Positions 43,434 to 53,177 of a stretch of 64,000 nucleotides of DNA are shown in pieces. This DNA comes from Aureivirga sp. CE67. Its GTDB lineage: Bacteria; Bacteroidota; Bacteroidia; Flavobacteriales; Flavobacteriaceae. The notes beneath the pieces were generated by a model that saw nothing but the letters and a program-made list of their open reading frames with translations, did not search any database and was not told the origin of the DNA. The stretch covers positions 62,001-126,000 of the forward strand of contig NZ_JADOTV010000009.1 in assembly GCF_015767245.1 (NCBI RefSeq), given 5' to 3'. Made by a program: the position numbers and the translations under genes. Within the stretch, counting starts at the first letter, position 1, and each line of letters begins with the position of its first letter.

Positions 43434-45431
43434 TTATTTAAACTCCTCCAAACGATCTTTCAAAGCTTTAATTTCATCACGGAATTTTGCAGCTTGGATA
43501 AAGTCTAAGTTTTTCGCAGCAGTTTCCATTCCTTTTTGAGCTTCTCGAATTCGTTTTTCAAGACCTGGTTTTGTTACATATTCTTCACCTGATTCTGCAG
43601 CAATTTCGTAGTTTTTAATTTCTTGATATTCTTTATGATTATCCACTAAACTAGTATCAATTGCTTTTTCAATTTGTTTTGGAACAATATTATTTTTCAC
43701 ATTATAAGCAATCTGTTTTTCACGTCTACGATTAGTTTCATCAATAGTTTTTTGCATACTATTTGTGATTTTATCCGCATACATAATTGCTAAACCATTT
43801 ACATTTCTCGCAGCACGACCAATAGTTTGTGTCAACGAACGATGCGAACGAAGGAAACCTTCTTTGTCTGCATCCAGAATTGCAACTAAAGAAACTTCAG
43901 GTAAATCCAATCCTTCTCTTAAAAGGTTTACTCCAATCAAAACATCAAATAAACCTTTACGAAGATCTTGCATGATTTCTACACGCTCCAAAGTGTCCAC
44001 ATCCGAATGAATATAACGACAACGAATTTGTATTTTCGTTAGATATTTCGCTAATTCTTCCGCCATTCTTTTTGTTAGCGTTGTAACAAGCGTTCTTTCG
44101 TCTTTTTCAACTCTAGTCTGAATTTCTTCCATCAAATCATCAATCTGATTCAAACTCGGACGAACTTCAATAATTGGATCTAAAAGCCCAGTAGGACGAA
44201 TTACTTGTTCTACATAAATTCCTTCAGTTTTTTCCAATTCATAATCCGCAGGTGTTGCTGTCACATAAACCACTTGATTTTGAATCATCTCAAATTCATC
44301 GAATTTCAACGGTCTATTGTCCATCGCAGAAGGTAAACGGAAACCATGTTCTACTAAGTTTTCTTTTCTCGATCTATCTCCGCCGTACATTGCATGAACT
44401 TGTGGAACTGTAACGTGCGATTCATCAATAACCATCAAATAATCATCAGGGAAATAATCTAACAAGCAGAAAGGTCGAGTTCCTTCAGGTCTTCCATCCA
44501 GATATCTTGAGTAATTCTCAATTCCGCCACAATAACCAAGCTCACGAATCATTTCTAAATCAAATTCCGTTCTTTCTTTTAAACGCTTTGCTTCTAAATG
44601 TCTTCCGATTTCATGGAAATAATCAACTTGTTTTACCAAATCTTCTTGTATTGCATGAATTGCATTTTGTAAAACATCAGGAGAAGTCACGAAAAGATTT
44701 GCAGGATAAATAGTTAAATGCTCAAAAGTTTCAATCACACTATTATTTATCACATCAAAACTTTCTATTTCTTCAATTTCATCTCCAAAGAAATGAATAC
44801 GATATGCATGTTCACCATAAGAAGGGAAAATAGTTATTGTATCTCCTTTTACTTTAAAAGATCCACTTTTCAATTCTGTTTCTGTTCTCGAATATAAACT
44901 CGTAACCAAACTATGTAAAAAACGAGTTCGAGCAATTTCTTGTCCAACTTCAATTTCAATTACATTTTTCTTAAACTCAATCGGGTTTCCAATACCATAT
45001 AAACAAGAAACGGAAGCAACCACAATTACATCGCGTCTACCAGAAAGTAGAGAAGAAGAAGCACTGATACGAAGCTTTTCGATTTCATCATTGATAGATA
45101 AATCTTTTTCAATATAAGTATTGGTTGTAGGAATAAATGCTTCTGGCTGGTAATAATCATAATAAGAAACAAAATATTCTACAGCATTATCAGGGAAAAA
45201 TTGTTTAAACTCAGAATAAAGCTGTGCAGCTAATGTTTTATTATGTGCCAAAATCAAAGTAGGACGTTCTACCTTTTGGATTACATTCGCAACCGTGAAA
45301 GTTTTACCCGAACCAGTAACACCTAATAAAGTTTGATACTTTTCTCCATTTTCTATCCCATTTACTAATTGTTTAATGGCTTGTGGCTGATCACCAGTCG
45401 GTTGAAAGTTAGATTTGATTTTAAATTTCAT
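43434..45431 (-). CDS. uvrB: Excinuclease ABC subunit UvrB
   Basis: DNA damage-recognition helicase of nucleotide excision repair, 665 residues, full length. Walker A in GVTGSGKTFTVAN near residue 40, beta-hairpin YYDYYQPEAFIP near 95-106 that inserts between strands at lesions, DExH box as DESHVT near 340, helicase motif VI in QTIGRAARN near 545, and the C-terminal UVR motif (about 630-662) that binds UvrA/UvrC. Single gene, divergent from the TonB receptor at 45589. Confidence 0.97.
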   Translation of the reverse strand: MKFKIKSNFQPTGDQPQAIKQLVNGIENGEKYQTLLGVTGSGKTFTVANVIQKVERPTLILAHNKTLAAQLYSEFKQFFPDNAVEYFVSYYDYYQPEAFIPTTNTYIEKDLSINDEIEKLRISASSSLLSGRRDVIVVASVSCLYGIGNPIEFKKNVIEIEVGQEIARTRFLHSLVTSLYSRTETELKSGSFKVKGDTITIFPSYGEHAYRIHFFGDEIEEIESFDVINNSVIETFEHLTIYPANLFVTSPDVLQNAIHAIQEDLVKQVDYFHEIGRHLEAKRLKERTEFDLEMIRELGYCGGIENYSRYLDGRPEGTRPFCLLDYFPDDYLMVIDESHVTVPQVHAMYGGDRSRKENLVEHGFRLPSAMDNRPLKFDEFEMIQNQVVYVTATPADYELEKTEGIYVEQVIRPTGLLDPIIEVRPSLNQIDDLMEEIQTRVEKDERTLVTTLTKRMAEELAKYLTKIQIRCRYIHSDVDTLERVEIMQDLRKGLFDVLIGVNLLREGLDLPEVSLVAILDADKEGFLRSHRSLTQTIGRAARNVNGLAIMYADKITNSMQKTIDETNRRREKQIAYNVKNNIVPKQIEKAIDTSLVDNHKEYQEIKNYEIAAESGEEYVTKPGLEKRIREAQKGMETAAKNLDFIQAAKFRDEIKALKDRLEEFK

Positions 45432-45497
45432 TTTTTTAACGTAAAAGTGCTGTTATGTTAAGTATGTTTTAACATTTCGAAAGGATTATTAACAATT

Positions 45498-45527
45498 CCT
45501 CAATAGTTTGATAATAGTCTATTGAGG
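45498..45527. promoter_or_regulatory. Inverted repeat in front of the phytate-linked receptor
   Basis: CCTCAATAG (45498-45506), 12-bp spacer, CTATTGAGG (45519-45527). It overlaps the -33 TTG at 45522-45524. Both flanking genes start here, so a terminator is unlikely and an operator more probable. Confidence 0.5.
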
Positions 45528-45555
45528 ATTTCTTTTCATGCTAAATATACTTTTG
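45522..45555 (+). promoter_or_regulatory. Promoter of the TonB receptor gene
   Basis: TTG (45522-45524), 23-bp spacer, TACTTTTG (45548-45555), 33 bp before the ATG at 45589. Confidence 0.55.
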
Positions 45556-45588
45556 ACTACAAAATTAACCAAAAATAAAACATAAATA

Positions 45589-48372
45589 ATGAAGAATTTT
45601 ATCTTAATGCTTTTCGCATTTTGTTTTTCTCTATTAACTTTCGCAAATGATGGGAAAGGAGTAATCAGAGGAATCGTTTTGGATGAAAACAAAAATCCAT
45701 TGCCAGGAGCAGCTGTTATGGTTGAAGAACTAGGAATCGGAACGATGACAGATGTAAATGGAAATTATCTTTTTTTAAATGTGAAAGAAGGAGAATATAC
45801 TGTAAAAGTTCAGTATTTGGGGTATCAAGATAAAGAAGAAAAAATTACGCTAGAAAATAATCAGACAAAAGAATTAGATTTTCAATTAGTTCCAGCATTA
45901 AATAGTTTAGATGAGGTAATTCTTGCAAGTGCAAGTGCAAAAGGACAAGCGAAAGCGTTAAACCAACAAAAGACAAATTTAAATATAACAAATATCGTTT
46001 CTGCAGATCAGACAGAGAAGTTTCCAGATGAAAATATTGGAGATGCAATCAAGAGAATTCCAGGGATTGCTGTACAAAATGATCAAGGAGAAGCAAGAGA
46101 TATCATTATTAGAGGTTTGGCTCCACAGTTAAATTCTATTACTTTAAATGGAGACAGAATTCCGTCTGCTGAAGGAGATAATCGTAGAGTTCAGTTAGAT
46201 TTAATTCCTGCAGACATGATCCAAACAATCGAAGTAAACAAAGCATTAACGCCAGATATGGAAGCAGATGCGATTGGAGGTTCGGTGAACTTAGTTACGA
46301 AAAGAGCTCCAAATAAATTTAGGGCTTCGGCGGTTGCTGGTTTAGGTCAAAATAATCGTGGAGGAAAAAATATAATCAATACTTCAGCTTTAGTTGCAGG
46401 AAGAGTTTTCGATAATAAATTAGGAATTGTTTTAAATGGAGTTTATTTCTCAAATGATTATGGGTCGGATAATGTAGAGTTTGAATGGGATCGTGAAGAT
46501 GAAGGTTCAACACCATTTATCAAAGAACAAGAAATCAGAAAATATGATGTAAAAAGAGTTCGTCAGTCTATGGCTTTAAACTTAGATTATAAATTCTCAA
46601 ACAATCATACGATTTATATCAACTCAATTTATAACCAAAGAAATGATTTTGAAAATCGTTTTAAGTTTAAAATTGGAGAAGAAGAGGAAGATGAAGATTC
46701 TGGAGAGCTTTTTAGAAAAGTAAAAAGACAAACAAAAGGAGGAGTTGGAGATAATGATTATAGAAGATTGGAAGATCAAAGATTGATGAAAGCTGCAATC
46801 GGAGGAGAGCATTTATTTTTCTCAAGCTTAGAATTTGATTGGAAAGCTGCTATTTCAGAAGCAAAAGAAGAAAGACCAAATGAGCGATACATTACTTATG
46901 AGTCGGAGCAAGATGCTAGTACTTTTAATGTGAATTATAGCAGAAATAAATTCCCAATTATTACAGGAACAGAAGCAAACAATCCTGATGAATTTGAATT
47001 AGATGAAATTTCTGAAGAATTTAAAAATACAAAAGAAACAAATACAGATTTCATGGCTAATTTCAGATTGCCTTTAATCACAGAAGGAGCTTATGAAAAT
47101 AAATTGAAATTTGGATATAAATACAAGAAAAAGGAAAAAATGAGAGATAATGTTTTCTACGAATATTCTCCGATTGATGCGGAAGAAGGATTGTTAGAAA
47201 ATATGGGAGGAGTTCCTTTATCAAACGAATCGAACAAAGATTTTTATCCTGGTTCAGAATACCAAGTAGGTAATTTTACAAATACAGAATTTTTAGGAAA
47301 TTTAGATTTATATGATGAATCAAAATTTGAAAGAGAATTTGTAATTGATGAGTTTTTACCAGAAAATTATAAAGCAAACGAACAAGTAAATGCTGCATAT
47401 GCAATGTTGACTCAGAATTTTGGAAAGAAATTACAAGTGCTTTTTGGAGTGAGAGTTGAAGCTACAAAAGTAGATTATGAAGGATATAGTGTAGATGTAG
47501 AAGAAGCAGAGTCTATCGAAGATGCAACAATTTTAAGCGCAGAAAAATCGTACACGAATGTGATGCCAAACTTACAATTTAGATATTCTTTAAATCCAAA
47601 TACGATTTTACGTTTAGCTTTTACAAATAGTTTAGCAAGACCAGATTATTATGATTTAGTTCCTTATCAAAATATCAATTCAGATGATTTAGAAATTATT
47701 GAAGGAAATCCAAATCTTGAAGCAACAGAAGCAATGAATTTTGACTTTATGGCGGAGCATTATTTCAAATCTGTTGGAGTAATTAGTGGAGGAGCGTTCT
47801 TTAAAAGTTTAGATAATTGGAAATATACATACACAAAAGATGATGTAAGTGTTCAAGGATTTGACGGAGAATTATTTGAATACTACCAACAAAGAAATGG
47901 AGATAAAGCAAAAGTTTATGGTTTTGAATTTGCAATTCAACGTCAATTAAATTTTTTACCAAGTTTCTTAAAGAATTTACATGTGTATGCGAATTATACT
48001 TATACTGAAACAGAAGCTGATGGAGTAGAAGGAAGAGATGAAAAATTACCTTTAGAAGGAGCTGCGAGAAATATGTTCAACGGATCTTTATCTTACGAAA
48101 CGAAAAAACTTTCTTTAAGAGTTTCGACAAATCTGACGGGAAGTTATATTGACGAATATGGAGATGATACTTTTGAAGATGCTTATTATGATCAGCAATT
48201 ATTCTTGGATGTAAATGGTTCTTATGTTTTCAATAAAAAATGGAGAGTTTTTGTTGCAGCAAGAAACTTAACAAACCAACCTTTAAGATATTATCAAGGA
48301 ATCAAGTCTCAAACAAAACAAGCAGAATATTACGGAATTAACTGGACTGCTGGGTTAAAATTTGAATTTTAA
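45589..48372 (+). CDS. TonB-dependent receptor, probably for phytate
   Basis: 927 residues, outer membrane. Signal peptide about 1-20; carboxypeptidase-regulatory-like domain (about 23-105, GVIRGIVLDENKNPLPGA); plug domain (about 128-245) with VIIRGLAP and TIEVNKALTPDMEADAIGG; barrel with final strand WTAGLKFEF ending in Phe. The TPDMEADAIGGSVNLVTK motif marks the subfamily of large receptors next to hydrolases. The gene is followed on the same strand by a 3-phytase lipoprotein, so inositol phosphate or released phosphate/inositol is the likely ligand. Possible operator at 45498-45527. Confidence 0.88.
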   Translation: MKNFILMLFAFCFSLLTFANDGKGVIRGIVLDENKNPLPGAAVMVEELGIGTMTDVNGNYLFLNVKEGEYTVKVQYLGYQDKEEKITLENNQTKELDFQLVPALNSLDEVILASASAKGQAKALNQQKTNLNITNIVSADQTEKFPDENIGDAIKRIPGIAVQNDQGEARDIIIRGLAPQLNSITLNGDRIPSAEGDNRRVQLDLIPADMIQTIEVNKALTPDMEADAIGGSVNLVTKRAPNKFRASAVAGLGQNNRGGKNIINTSALVAGRVFDNKLGIVLNGVYFSNDYGSDNVEFEWDREDEGSTPFIKEQEIRKYDVKRVRQSMALNLDYKFSNNHTIYINSIYNQRNDFENRFKFKIGEEEEDEDSGELFRKVKRQTKGGVGDNDYRRLEDQRLMKAAIGGEHLFFSSLEFDWKAAISEAKEERPNERYITYESEQDASTFNVNYSRNKFPIITGTEANNPDEFELDEISEEFKNTKETNTDFMANFRLPLITEGAYENKLKFGYKYKKKEKMRDNVFYEYSPIDAEEGLLENMGGVPLSNESNKDFYPGSEYQVGNFTNTEFLGNLDLYDESKFEREFVIDEFLPENYKANEQVNAAYAMLTQNFGKKLQVLFGVRVEATKVDYEGYSVDVEEAESIEDATILSAEKSYTNVMPNLQFRYSLNPNTILRLAFTNSLARPDYYDLVPYQNINSDDLEIIEGNPNLEATEAMNFDFMAEHYFKSVGVISGGAFFKSLDNWKYTYTKDDVSVQGFDGELFEYYQQRNGDKAKVYGFEFAIQRQLNFLPSFLKNLHVYANYTYTETEADGVEGRDEKLPLEGAARNMFNGSLSYETKKLSLRVSTNLTGSYIDEYGDDTFEDAYYDQQLFLDVNGSYVFNKKWRVFVAARNLTNQPLRYYQGIKSQTKQAEYYGINWTAGLKFEF

Positions 48373-48771
48373 TTAAAAACATGTGATGCATATTTCTTTT
48401 GAAAATGGATAAGAGATATGTGTTATTATGTTCAATAGAAAAGTCATAATTATTTTTAGATAGAAGATTAGCGGGGTTGAAAAATCCATTGTTTTTTAGT
48501 GTTGTTGGTTCTATTTAGCTCCGTCTTGTTTTCTATAAAATTAATTTTGATAAAGTTTAAAAGAGAACTCATTTAAACTTTTTAACTCAAAATTCGTTTC
48601 AAGCATGTTCATTATTGACTTGTAAAAATTTTTAACCATAGCTAAGGCTATGCTGAAAATTTTTCCTTCATCATTAATAAACATCAGATGAAACTCCTAG
48701 TTTTGGCAAAAAAGTATAAACGAATTCAGAAAAAATTGCGATGAAAAAAATATTTAAAAGAATGAAATAAC
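48373..48771. other. 399-bp gap with a MITE-like hairpin
   Basis: Between receptor and phytase genes, same strand. It holds the hairpin element at 48565-48727. The rest is AT-rich with no clear -7/-33 pair or reading frame. Confidence 0.6.
48565..48727. repeat. MITE-like hairpin element, copy C (diverged)
   Basis: 163 bp that folds on itself along almost its full length: GAACTCATTTAAACTTTTT (48565-) against the inverted right end GAATTCGTTTATACTTTTTT (from 48727), continuing through TGTTCATTATTGA/TGTTTATTAATGA. Centre CATAGC-TAAG-GCTATG (48637-48652). Length, GAnnC...TTTAAA ends and central motif match copies A (2587) and B (16623), so a diverged member of that family. Confidence 0.7.
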
Positions 48772-49848
48772 ATGTTGAAAAGATTAATTTTTATTGCACT
48801 GATTGGAGCAGTGGGATGTAAAGCTCCAAAACAAATTGAACAAACAAATATGGAAACAAAACCATTTGTAAGTATTGAAGCATCTGCAGAAACGATGCCG
48901 GTACATTCAGAGGAAGATGCGGCAGATGATCCTTGTATTTGGGTGAATCCTAAAAACGAAATGGAATCTACAATTATCGGAACCGATAAAAAACACGGAT
49001 TATTTGTGTATGATATTAACGGAAAAGAATTATTTCGTTATCCAGTTGGGAGAGTGAATAATGTAGATATTCGTTATAATTTTCCATTTCAAAATAAAAA
49101 AGTAGCTATCGTAGCTGCATCTAATAGAAGTTTTAATGGAATTACAGTAATGATTGTAAACCCTGAAACACGTGAATTAAAAGAAGTTGGTTCTAAAGAT
49201 TTGGTTTCAAATTTAAAAGAAGTTTACGGTTTTTGTTTATATCAAAATCCTACTTCAGAGAAGACTTACGCTTTTATCGTTAGTAAAAAAGGAAAAATAG
49301 AGCAATGGGAGCTTTTTGAAAAAGGAAATGAAATTTCTGGAAAAATCATGAGAACAATTTCTGTAGGAAGTCAATGTGAAGGAATGGTTGCAGATGATTA
49401 TTATGGAATTTTATATGTAGGAGAAGAAGAAAAAGCACTTTGGAAATATCCAGCTGAGCCAACTAATACGGAAGAAAGAGTACGAATTATTCGTGTGAAA
49501 GACACAAATATGAAAGCAGATTTCGAAGGGGTAACACTTTATGATTCAGGTGATGGTAAAGGTTATGTTATTTTATCTTCTCAAGGAAATAATTCATATG
49601 CGATTTTTGACAGAATTTCGAATCAATATCTAGGGAGTTTTATGCTGAAAGATGGAGCAAAAGTAGACGGAACAAACGACACAGACGGAATAGATGTTTC
49701 AAGTCACGCATTTGGTACTTTATATCCAAAAGGTTTTATGGTAATTCAGGATGGAACAAATATTGAAAATGGAAAAGCAACAATTCAAAATTTTAAAATC
49801 GTGAATTGGGAAACCATTGAAAAAGCTTTAGATCTAAAGAATAAATAA
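48772..49848 (+). CDS. Beta-propeller 3-phytase lipoprotein
   Basis: 358 residues. Short lipoprotein signal with Cys16 in AVGC. The rest is the six-bladed phytase propeller: DDPCIWVNP near residue 51, GTDKKHGLFVYDINGKE near 70, NNVDIRYNF near 92, CEGMVADDYYGILYVGEEE near 200, DFEGVTLY near 250 and FMVIQDGTN near 325. These acidic blades bind calcium and phytate (inositol hexakisphosphate), releasing phosphate. Surface or periplasmic lipid anchoring places it with the upstream receptor. It has a longer gap (399 bp) than normal for an operon. Confidence 0.9.
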   Translation: MLKRLIFIALIGAVGCKAPKQIEQTNMETKPFVSIEASAETMPVHSEEDAADDPCIWVNPKNEMESTIIGTDKKHGLFVYDINGKELFRYPVGRVNNVDIRYNFPFQNKKVAIVAASNRSFNGITVMIVNPETRELKEVGSKDLVSNLKEVYGFCLYQNPTSEKTYAFIVSKKGKIEQWELFEKGNEISGKIMRTISVGSQCEGMVADDYYGILYVGEEEKALWKYPAEPTNTEERVRIIRVKDTNMKADFEGVTLYDSGDGKGYVILSSQGNNSYAIFDRISNQYLGSFMLKDGAKVDGTNDTDGIDVSSHAFGTLYPKGFMVIQDGTNIENGKATIQNFKIVNWETIEKALDLKNK

Positions 49849-49950
49849 TTTTTTTAGTAATAAATAGTTAAGTGTTTTGTATTAGAATCCTTGGAGTTGT
49901 AATGGCTTCAGGGATTTTTTAGTTTAATTTTTTAGATATATGGAAAATAA

Positions 49951-49976
49951 AAAAAGGAGCTTTTAAGCTCCTTTTT
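49951..49976. terminator. Bidirectional hairpin terminator
   Basis: A perfect palindrome AAAAAGGAGCTT-TT-AAGCTCC with A and T tails; serves the phytase gene and the convergent lipoprotein gene. Confidence 0.85.
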
Positions 49977-50001
49977 TAAAGTTAAAAAATATAATATTTT
50001 C

Positions 50002-50685
50002 TTATTTTCCAAAGAAAAATTTTCCTTCTTGATTTTTATCTCTTGAAGCTTCAGCAGTAATAGATTCAGAAAAACCATCATAATCTACAATATGTCTTCC
50101 TCCATTATTTGGAATATAAACTCCTTCAGGATTTCCATTATTATCAATCATTAATAATGCATACTCTAAATTTTCAATTCCATCTTCTGCTATTGTACCA
50201 GAAAGAACCATAGCTGATTCAGCTGGCGTACTTCCAATTTGAGAAGTAAGTTTTAAATAAACTGTGAAATCATTTCCATTTCCAGAAATAAATGTACCAG
50301 TCCCAAAATCTACTTGACTACCACCAGTATGTTCCCCTTCAAAATCAATAGTCAAATCTCCAGTATTTTGATTACTTACGGTGAATTCATAATCTAAAAA
50401 GACATTTCCAACATAATCTGTAGGAATATTACTACTTTCTAAAACCAACGGAGAACAATAATACGCTCCTTCGATGTTTGGAGGAGTATCTCCTGTATTG
50501 ATTGGGAAATCAAATGAATTTAAAACATTTACAATGTCTTGGTTGTAAAAATTCTCAACAGAGTCGATTGAACCATTAAATGGACCAGTGTACTGATCTT
50601 CATCATCGTCCTTACAAGATGTAAAAACTAATACAAAGGCTAATAAAGCCAAGCTAGCAACTTTTGATAAAAAGTTCTTTTTCAT
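50002..50685 (-). CDS. Lipoprotein with beta-rich domain
   Basis: 227 residues, lipoprotein signal with FTSC (Cys24) followed by the acidic run KDDDEDQ, the pattern that sends lipoproteins to the cell surface in flavobacteria. The mature part is beta-rich (VFLDYEFTVSNQNTGDLTIDFEG, SGNGNDFTVYLKL). No family recognised. Minus-strand -7 box TATATTTG (50715-50722) lies 30 bp upstream. Faces the phytase gene, with a shared terminator. Confidence 0.7.
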   Translation of the reverse strand: MKKNFLSKVASLALLAFVLVFTSCKDDDEDQYTGPFNGSIDSVENFYNQDIVNVLNSFDFPINTGDTPPNIEGAYYCSPLVLESSNIPTDYVGNVFLDYEFTVSNQNTGDLTIDFEGEHTGGSQVDFGTGTFISGNGNDFTVYLKLTSQIGSTPAESAMVLSGTIAEDGIENLEYALLMIDNNGNPEGVYIPNNGGRHIVDYDGFSESITAEASRDKNQEGKFFFGK

Positions 50686-50783
50686 TTTAATTTGTGTTAA
50701 ATTGTAATATGCGGCAAATATATGTTAAAAAAGGATATCTTATATAATTAAATTATTAAAAAAATAATTTATTATTATTCTAT

Positions 50784-51647
50784 TTAAAAGGGGGCAACTT
50801 CAAAAACATGGTCGTCATAAGATTTAAAAGAGATAGAATCTTCATTTTTCTCATAAGAGATGCCAAGTTTTTCTAGTTTTAAAAGAAGTTGTTCCGTATT
50901 TCCTTTAAAGTTTATTGTTTGTAACCCTTCTTTTTCTTTATGTTTTAAATCAAAAGAAGAGTCTAATTCACTTTCCCAATAATATTGAATTTCCACAAAA
51001 AGATGATTTTGCTGATACATCCATTCTCTATTTTCAATCACATCAATATCTGAACTTGGAGCTTCTAAATTTTTATTTCCTAAAAAATAAAGCGTAAAAC
51101 CATTTCCTCGATCTACATACATTCGTACAAAAAGTTTCATGTCAAATAAATTTTCATAAAGTTGAATAGTTTTTACAGGATCTTTAGTTCTTATCGTCAA
51201 TAAGCCTAAAATAGGAGGTTCTTTCAAGAAAAATTGATTGTCTTCTTCTGTTGGTTTTGTATTCTCTTTAAAGCTAGTTTGGATAAACTCAATTTGGTGA
51301 TTTTCTATATCTTGCGTATGTGATAAATAACCAATTTTTCCAAATTGAAAAGGTTCGCCAATTGGATAATCCATTTTTTGTAATTGCTCATAAACTCGAA
51401 TAATATCTTTTACAAACAGACTATATTTCCAATAATTATCAATAGAATTTTGTTGGTAATTTATGTCTTTATTTTTCTCATCAAATTTTAATTGAATAAC
51501 AAAAGAATTATTAGGAAAACTCAAATCATAGAAAATTATATTTTCCTTTTTTTCTTCTTTTAAAAGTTGCATTCCTAAAATTTCCGTGTAGAATTGGATC
51601 GTTTTTTCAGGATTTTTTATTTGTAATGTAAAACCAGTAAGTGTCAT
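50784..51647 (-). CDS. Two-domain VOC (glyoxalase-like) protein
   Basis: 287 residues, cytosolic. Two vicinal oxygen chelate domains (about 1-125 and 145-287); each begins with the usual beta-alpha-beta pattern (TGFTLQIKNPEKTIQFYTEILGM; LLTIRTKDPVKTIQLYENLFDM) of glyoxalase/dioxygenase folds. Metal ligands cannot be assigned with certainty (H102 and E117/E217-like positions). Substrate unknown. Divergent from the EamA exporter gene. Confidence 0.8.
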   Translation of the reverse strand: MTLTGFTLQIKNPEKTIQFYTEILGMQLLKEEKKENIIFYDLSFPNNSFVIQLKFDEKNKDINYQQNSIDNYWKYSLFVKDIIRVYEQLQKMDYPIGEPFQFGKIGYLSHTQDIENHQIEFIQTSFKENTKPTEEDNQFFLKEPPILGLLTIRTKDPVKTIQLYENLFDMKLFVRMYVDRGNGFTLYFLGNKNLEAPSSDIDVIENREWMYQQNHLFVEIQYYWESELDSSFDLKHKEKEGLQTINFKGNTEQLLLKLEKLGISYEKNEDSISFKSYDDHVFEVAPF

Positions 51648-51732
51648 TTTTTGAATTTATTTTGAATAATAAAAATACAAAACCTCTTTATAATTATTCT
51701 TCAAGAATTTGTATTTTAAACAAAAAATAAAA

Positions 51733-52638
51733 ATGACAAAAAACGAAATCAAAGGAATCAGTTTTTCATTTCTAACAGCGATATTAATAGGAGTAGAGTT
51801 AATAGTTGTAAAACTAGGTTTAGACAAAATAGATGTTTTAACCGTTATTTGGATTCAATATTCTATTGCGATGATTGGTTTTTTATTGATGACAAAAGGA
51901 TTTAATTTTGATAAACAAAGGCTTAAAAAGAATTATAAAATGATTCTTATTTCAAGTCTTGCGCAACTTGGAAATATTGTTTTTTTATATCATGCTATTT
52001 CTGAATTGTTTCCAGATTTCGTTGCAATGATGGAGCTTTCCGGAGATTTATTTGTAATTGCTGGTGGAATTTTATTTCTACGAGAGAGTGTCGCAAAAAC
52101 GCAAAAATATGGTTTTGTTCTCGTTCTTATTGGAATTATACTTTATTTCAATCAAACTTTTTCACAAGTAGATTCGAAGCATTTTAATTTTGGAATGCTA
52201 AATTTAATTTTAGCAGAACTTTGTTGGGCAGTTTATGCTTTAACTCAAAAAGTATTAGTGAAAAAAGAGATTCCACCTTGTAATTTGAATCTTTTTACTT
52301 TTCTGTGTACTTCTATTTTTCTTCTTCCTTTTGTGAAATTTGGTCATATTTCATCTTTCGATTCTAGAATTTGGATTCTGATTTCTATCGCTGTGATTGC
52401 AACACTTTATACTTATACACTTTTCATTCAAGCTTTCAAATATATAGATGCTGGGAAGGTGAGTGTGATTCTTGCTATATCTCCTTTTCTAACCGTGTTG
52501 TTAATTTATATTTATAATTTTTTCGGAGAAACACCAATTCAATTGGTAGAGCTAAATAGCTTAGAAGTTTTAGGAGGTATTTTACTTTTTTCAGGTGCAG
52601 TTTTAAGCAGTTGGACTCCCAAAACTTCTAAAGTTTAG
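51733..52638 (+). CDS. EamA/DMT family transporter
   Basis: 301 residues from the ATG at 51733; a TTG at 51709 would add eight non-typical residues. Ten membrane helices in two EamA repeats (about 7-135 and 150-295), the normal DMT superfamily size. Family members export amino acids, metabolites or drugs across the inner membrane; substrate not readable. No operon partner, although it faces the VOC gene on the other strand at 51647. Confidence 0.85.
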   Translation: MTKNEIKGISFSFLTAILIGVELIVVKLGLDKIDVLTVIWIQYSIAMIGFLLMTKGFNFDKQRLKKNYKMILISSLAQLGNIVFLYHAISELFPDFVAMMELSGDLFVIAGGILFLRESVAKTQKYGFVLVLIGIILYFNQTFSQVDSKHFNFGMLNLILAELCWAVYALTQKVLVKKEIPPCNLNLFTFLCTSIFLLPFVKFGHISSFDSRIWILISIAVIATLYTYTLFIQAFKYIDAGKVSVILAISPFLTVLLIYIYNFFGETPIQLVELNSLEVLGGILLFSGAVLSSWTPKTSKV

Positions 52639-52657
52639 AGTTTATTAAAAAAAAATA

Positions 52658-53029
52658 CTAAACATGCTGATCAATTAAAATTTGATTTCCATCCGGATCC
52701 GTAAGCGTGATATGAGCTGGACCACTTGTAGTTTCATCAGCTTCAGAATCAAGTTTGATATTGTTTTTCTTTAAGTTTTTCTGAATTTCTCTAACATCTT
52801 CAAAAGAATCTAAAGTATTTCCACTTTCATCAAAACCGGGATTAAATGTTATAATATTTTTGTCAAACATTCCTTGAAATAAACCGATGATTGCATTATT
52901 ATTTTTTAGTATTAAATAATTCATTTCTTCACTTCCTCCGATAGTAGAGAAACCTAATTTTTCATAAAACTCTTTTGATTTTTGTAAATCTTTTACAGTT
53001 AAGCTGATTGAAAACGCTCCTAATTTCAT
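52658..53029 (-). CDS. VOC family protein (single domain)
   Basis: 123 residues, one glyoxalase/bleomycin-resistance-type domain: LGAFSISLTVKDLQKSKEFY start, GPAHITLTDPDGNQILIDQH end. The closing DPDGN turn is typical. Likely a dimer that binds a small metabolite; role unknown. Divergent from the AraC gene; -7 box TATATTTG on the minus strand (53075-53082). Confidence 0.85.
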   Translation of the reverse strand: MKLGAFSISLTVKDLQKSKEFYEKLGFSTIGGSEEMNYLILKNNNAIIGLFQGMFDKNIITFNPGFDESGNTLDSFEDVREIQKNLKKNNIKLDSEADETTSGPAHITLTDPDGNQILIDQHV

Positions 53030-53177
53030 ATTTTTTAATTTGGTTAATTGTTAGTTTTCATAGAAAACGATTCTCAAATATAATTGAAATCAAAACTATT
53101 AAAAAAGGAATCTAAAGATTTTTAGACTGCTTTTTAAAATTAAATATTTTACTTTGTAGATAGAAAAATAAAGATTT

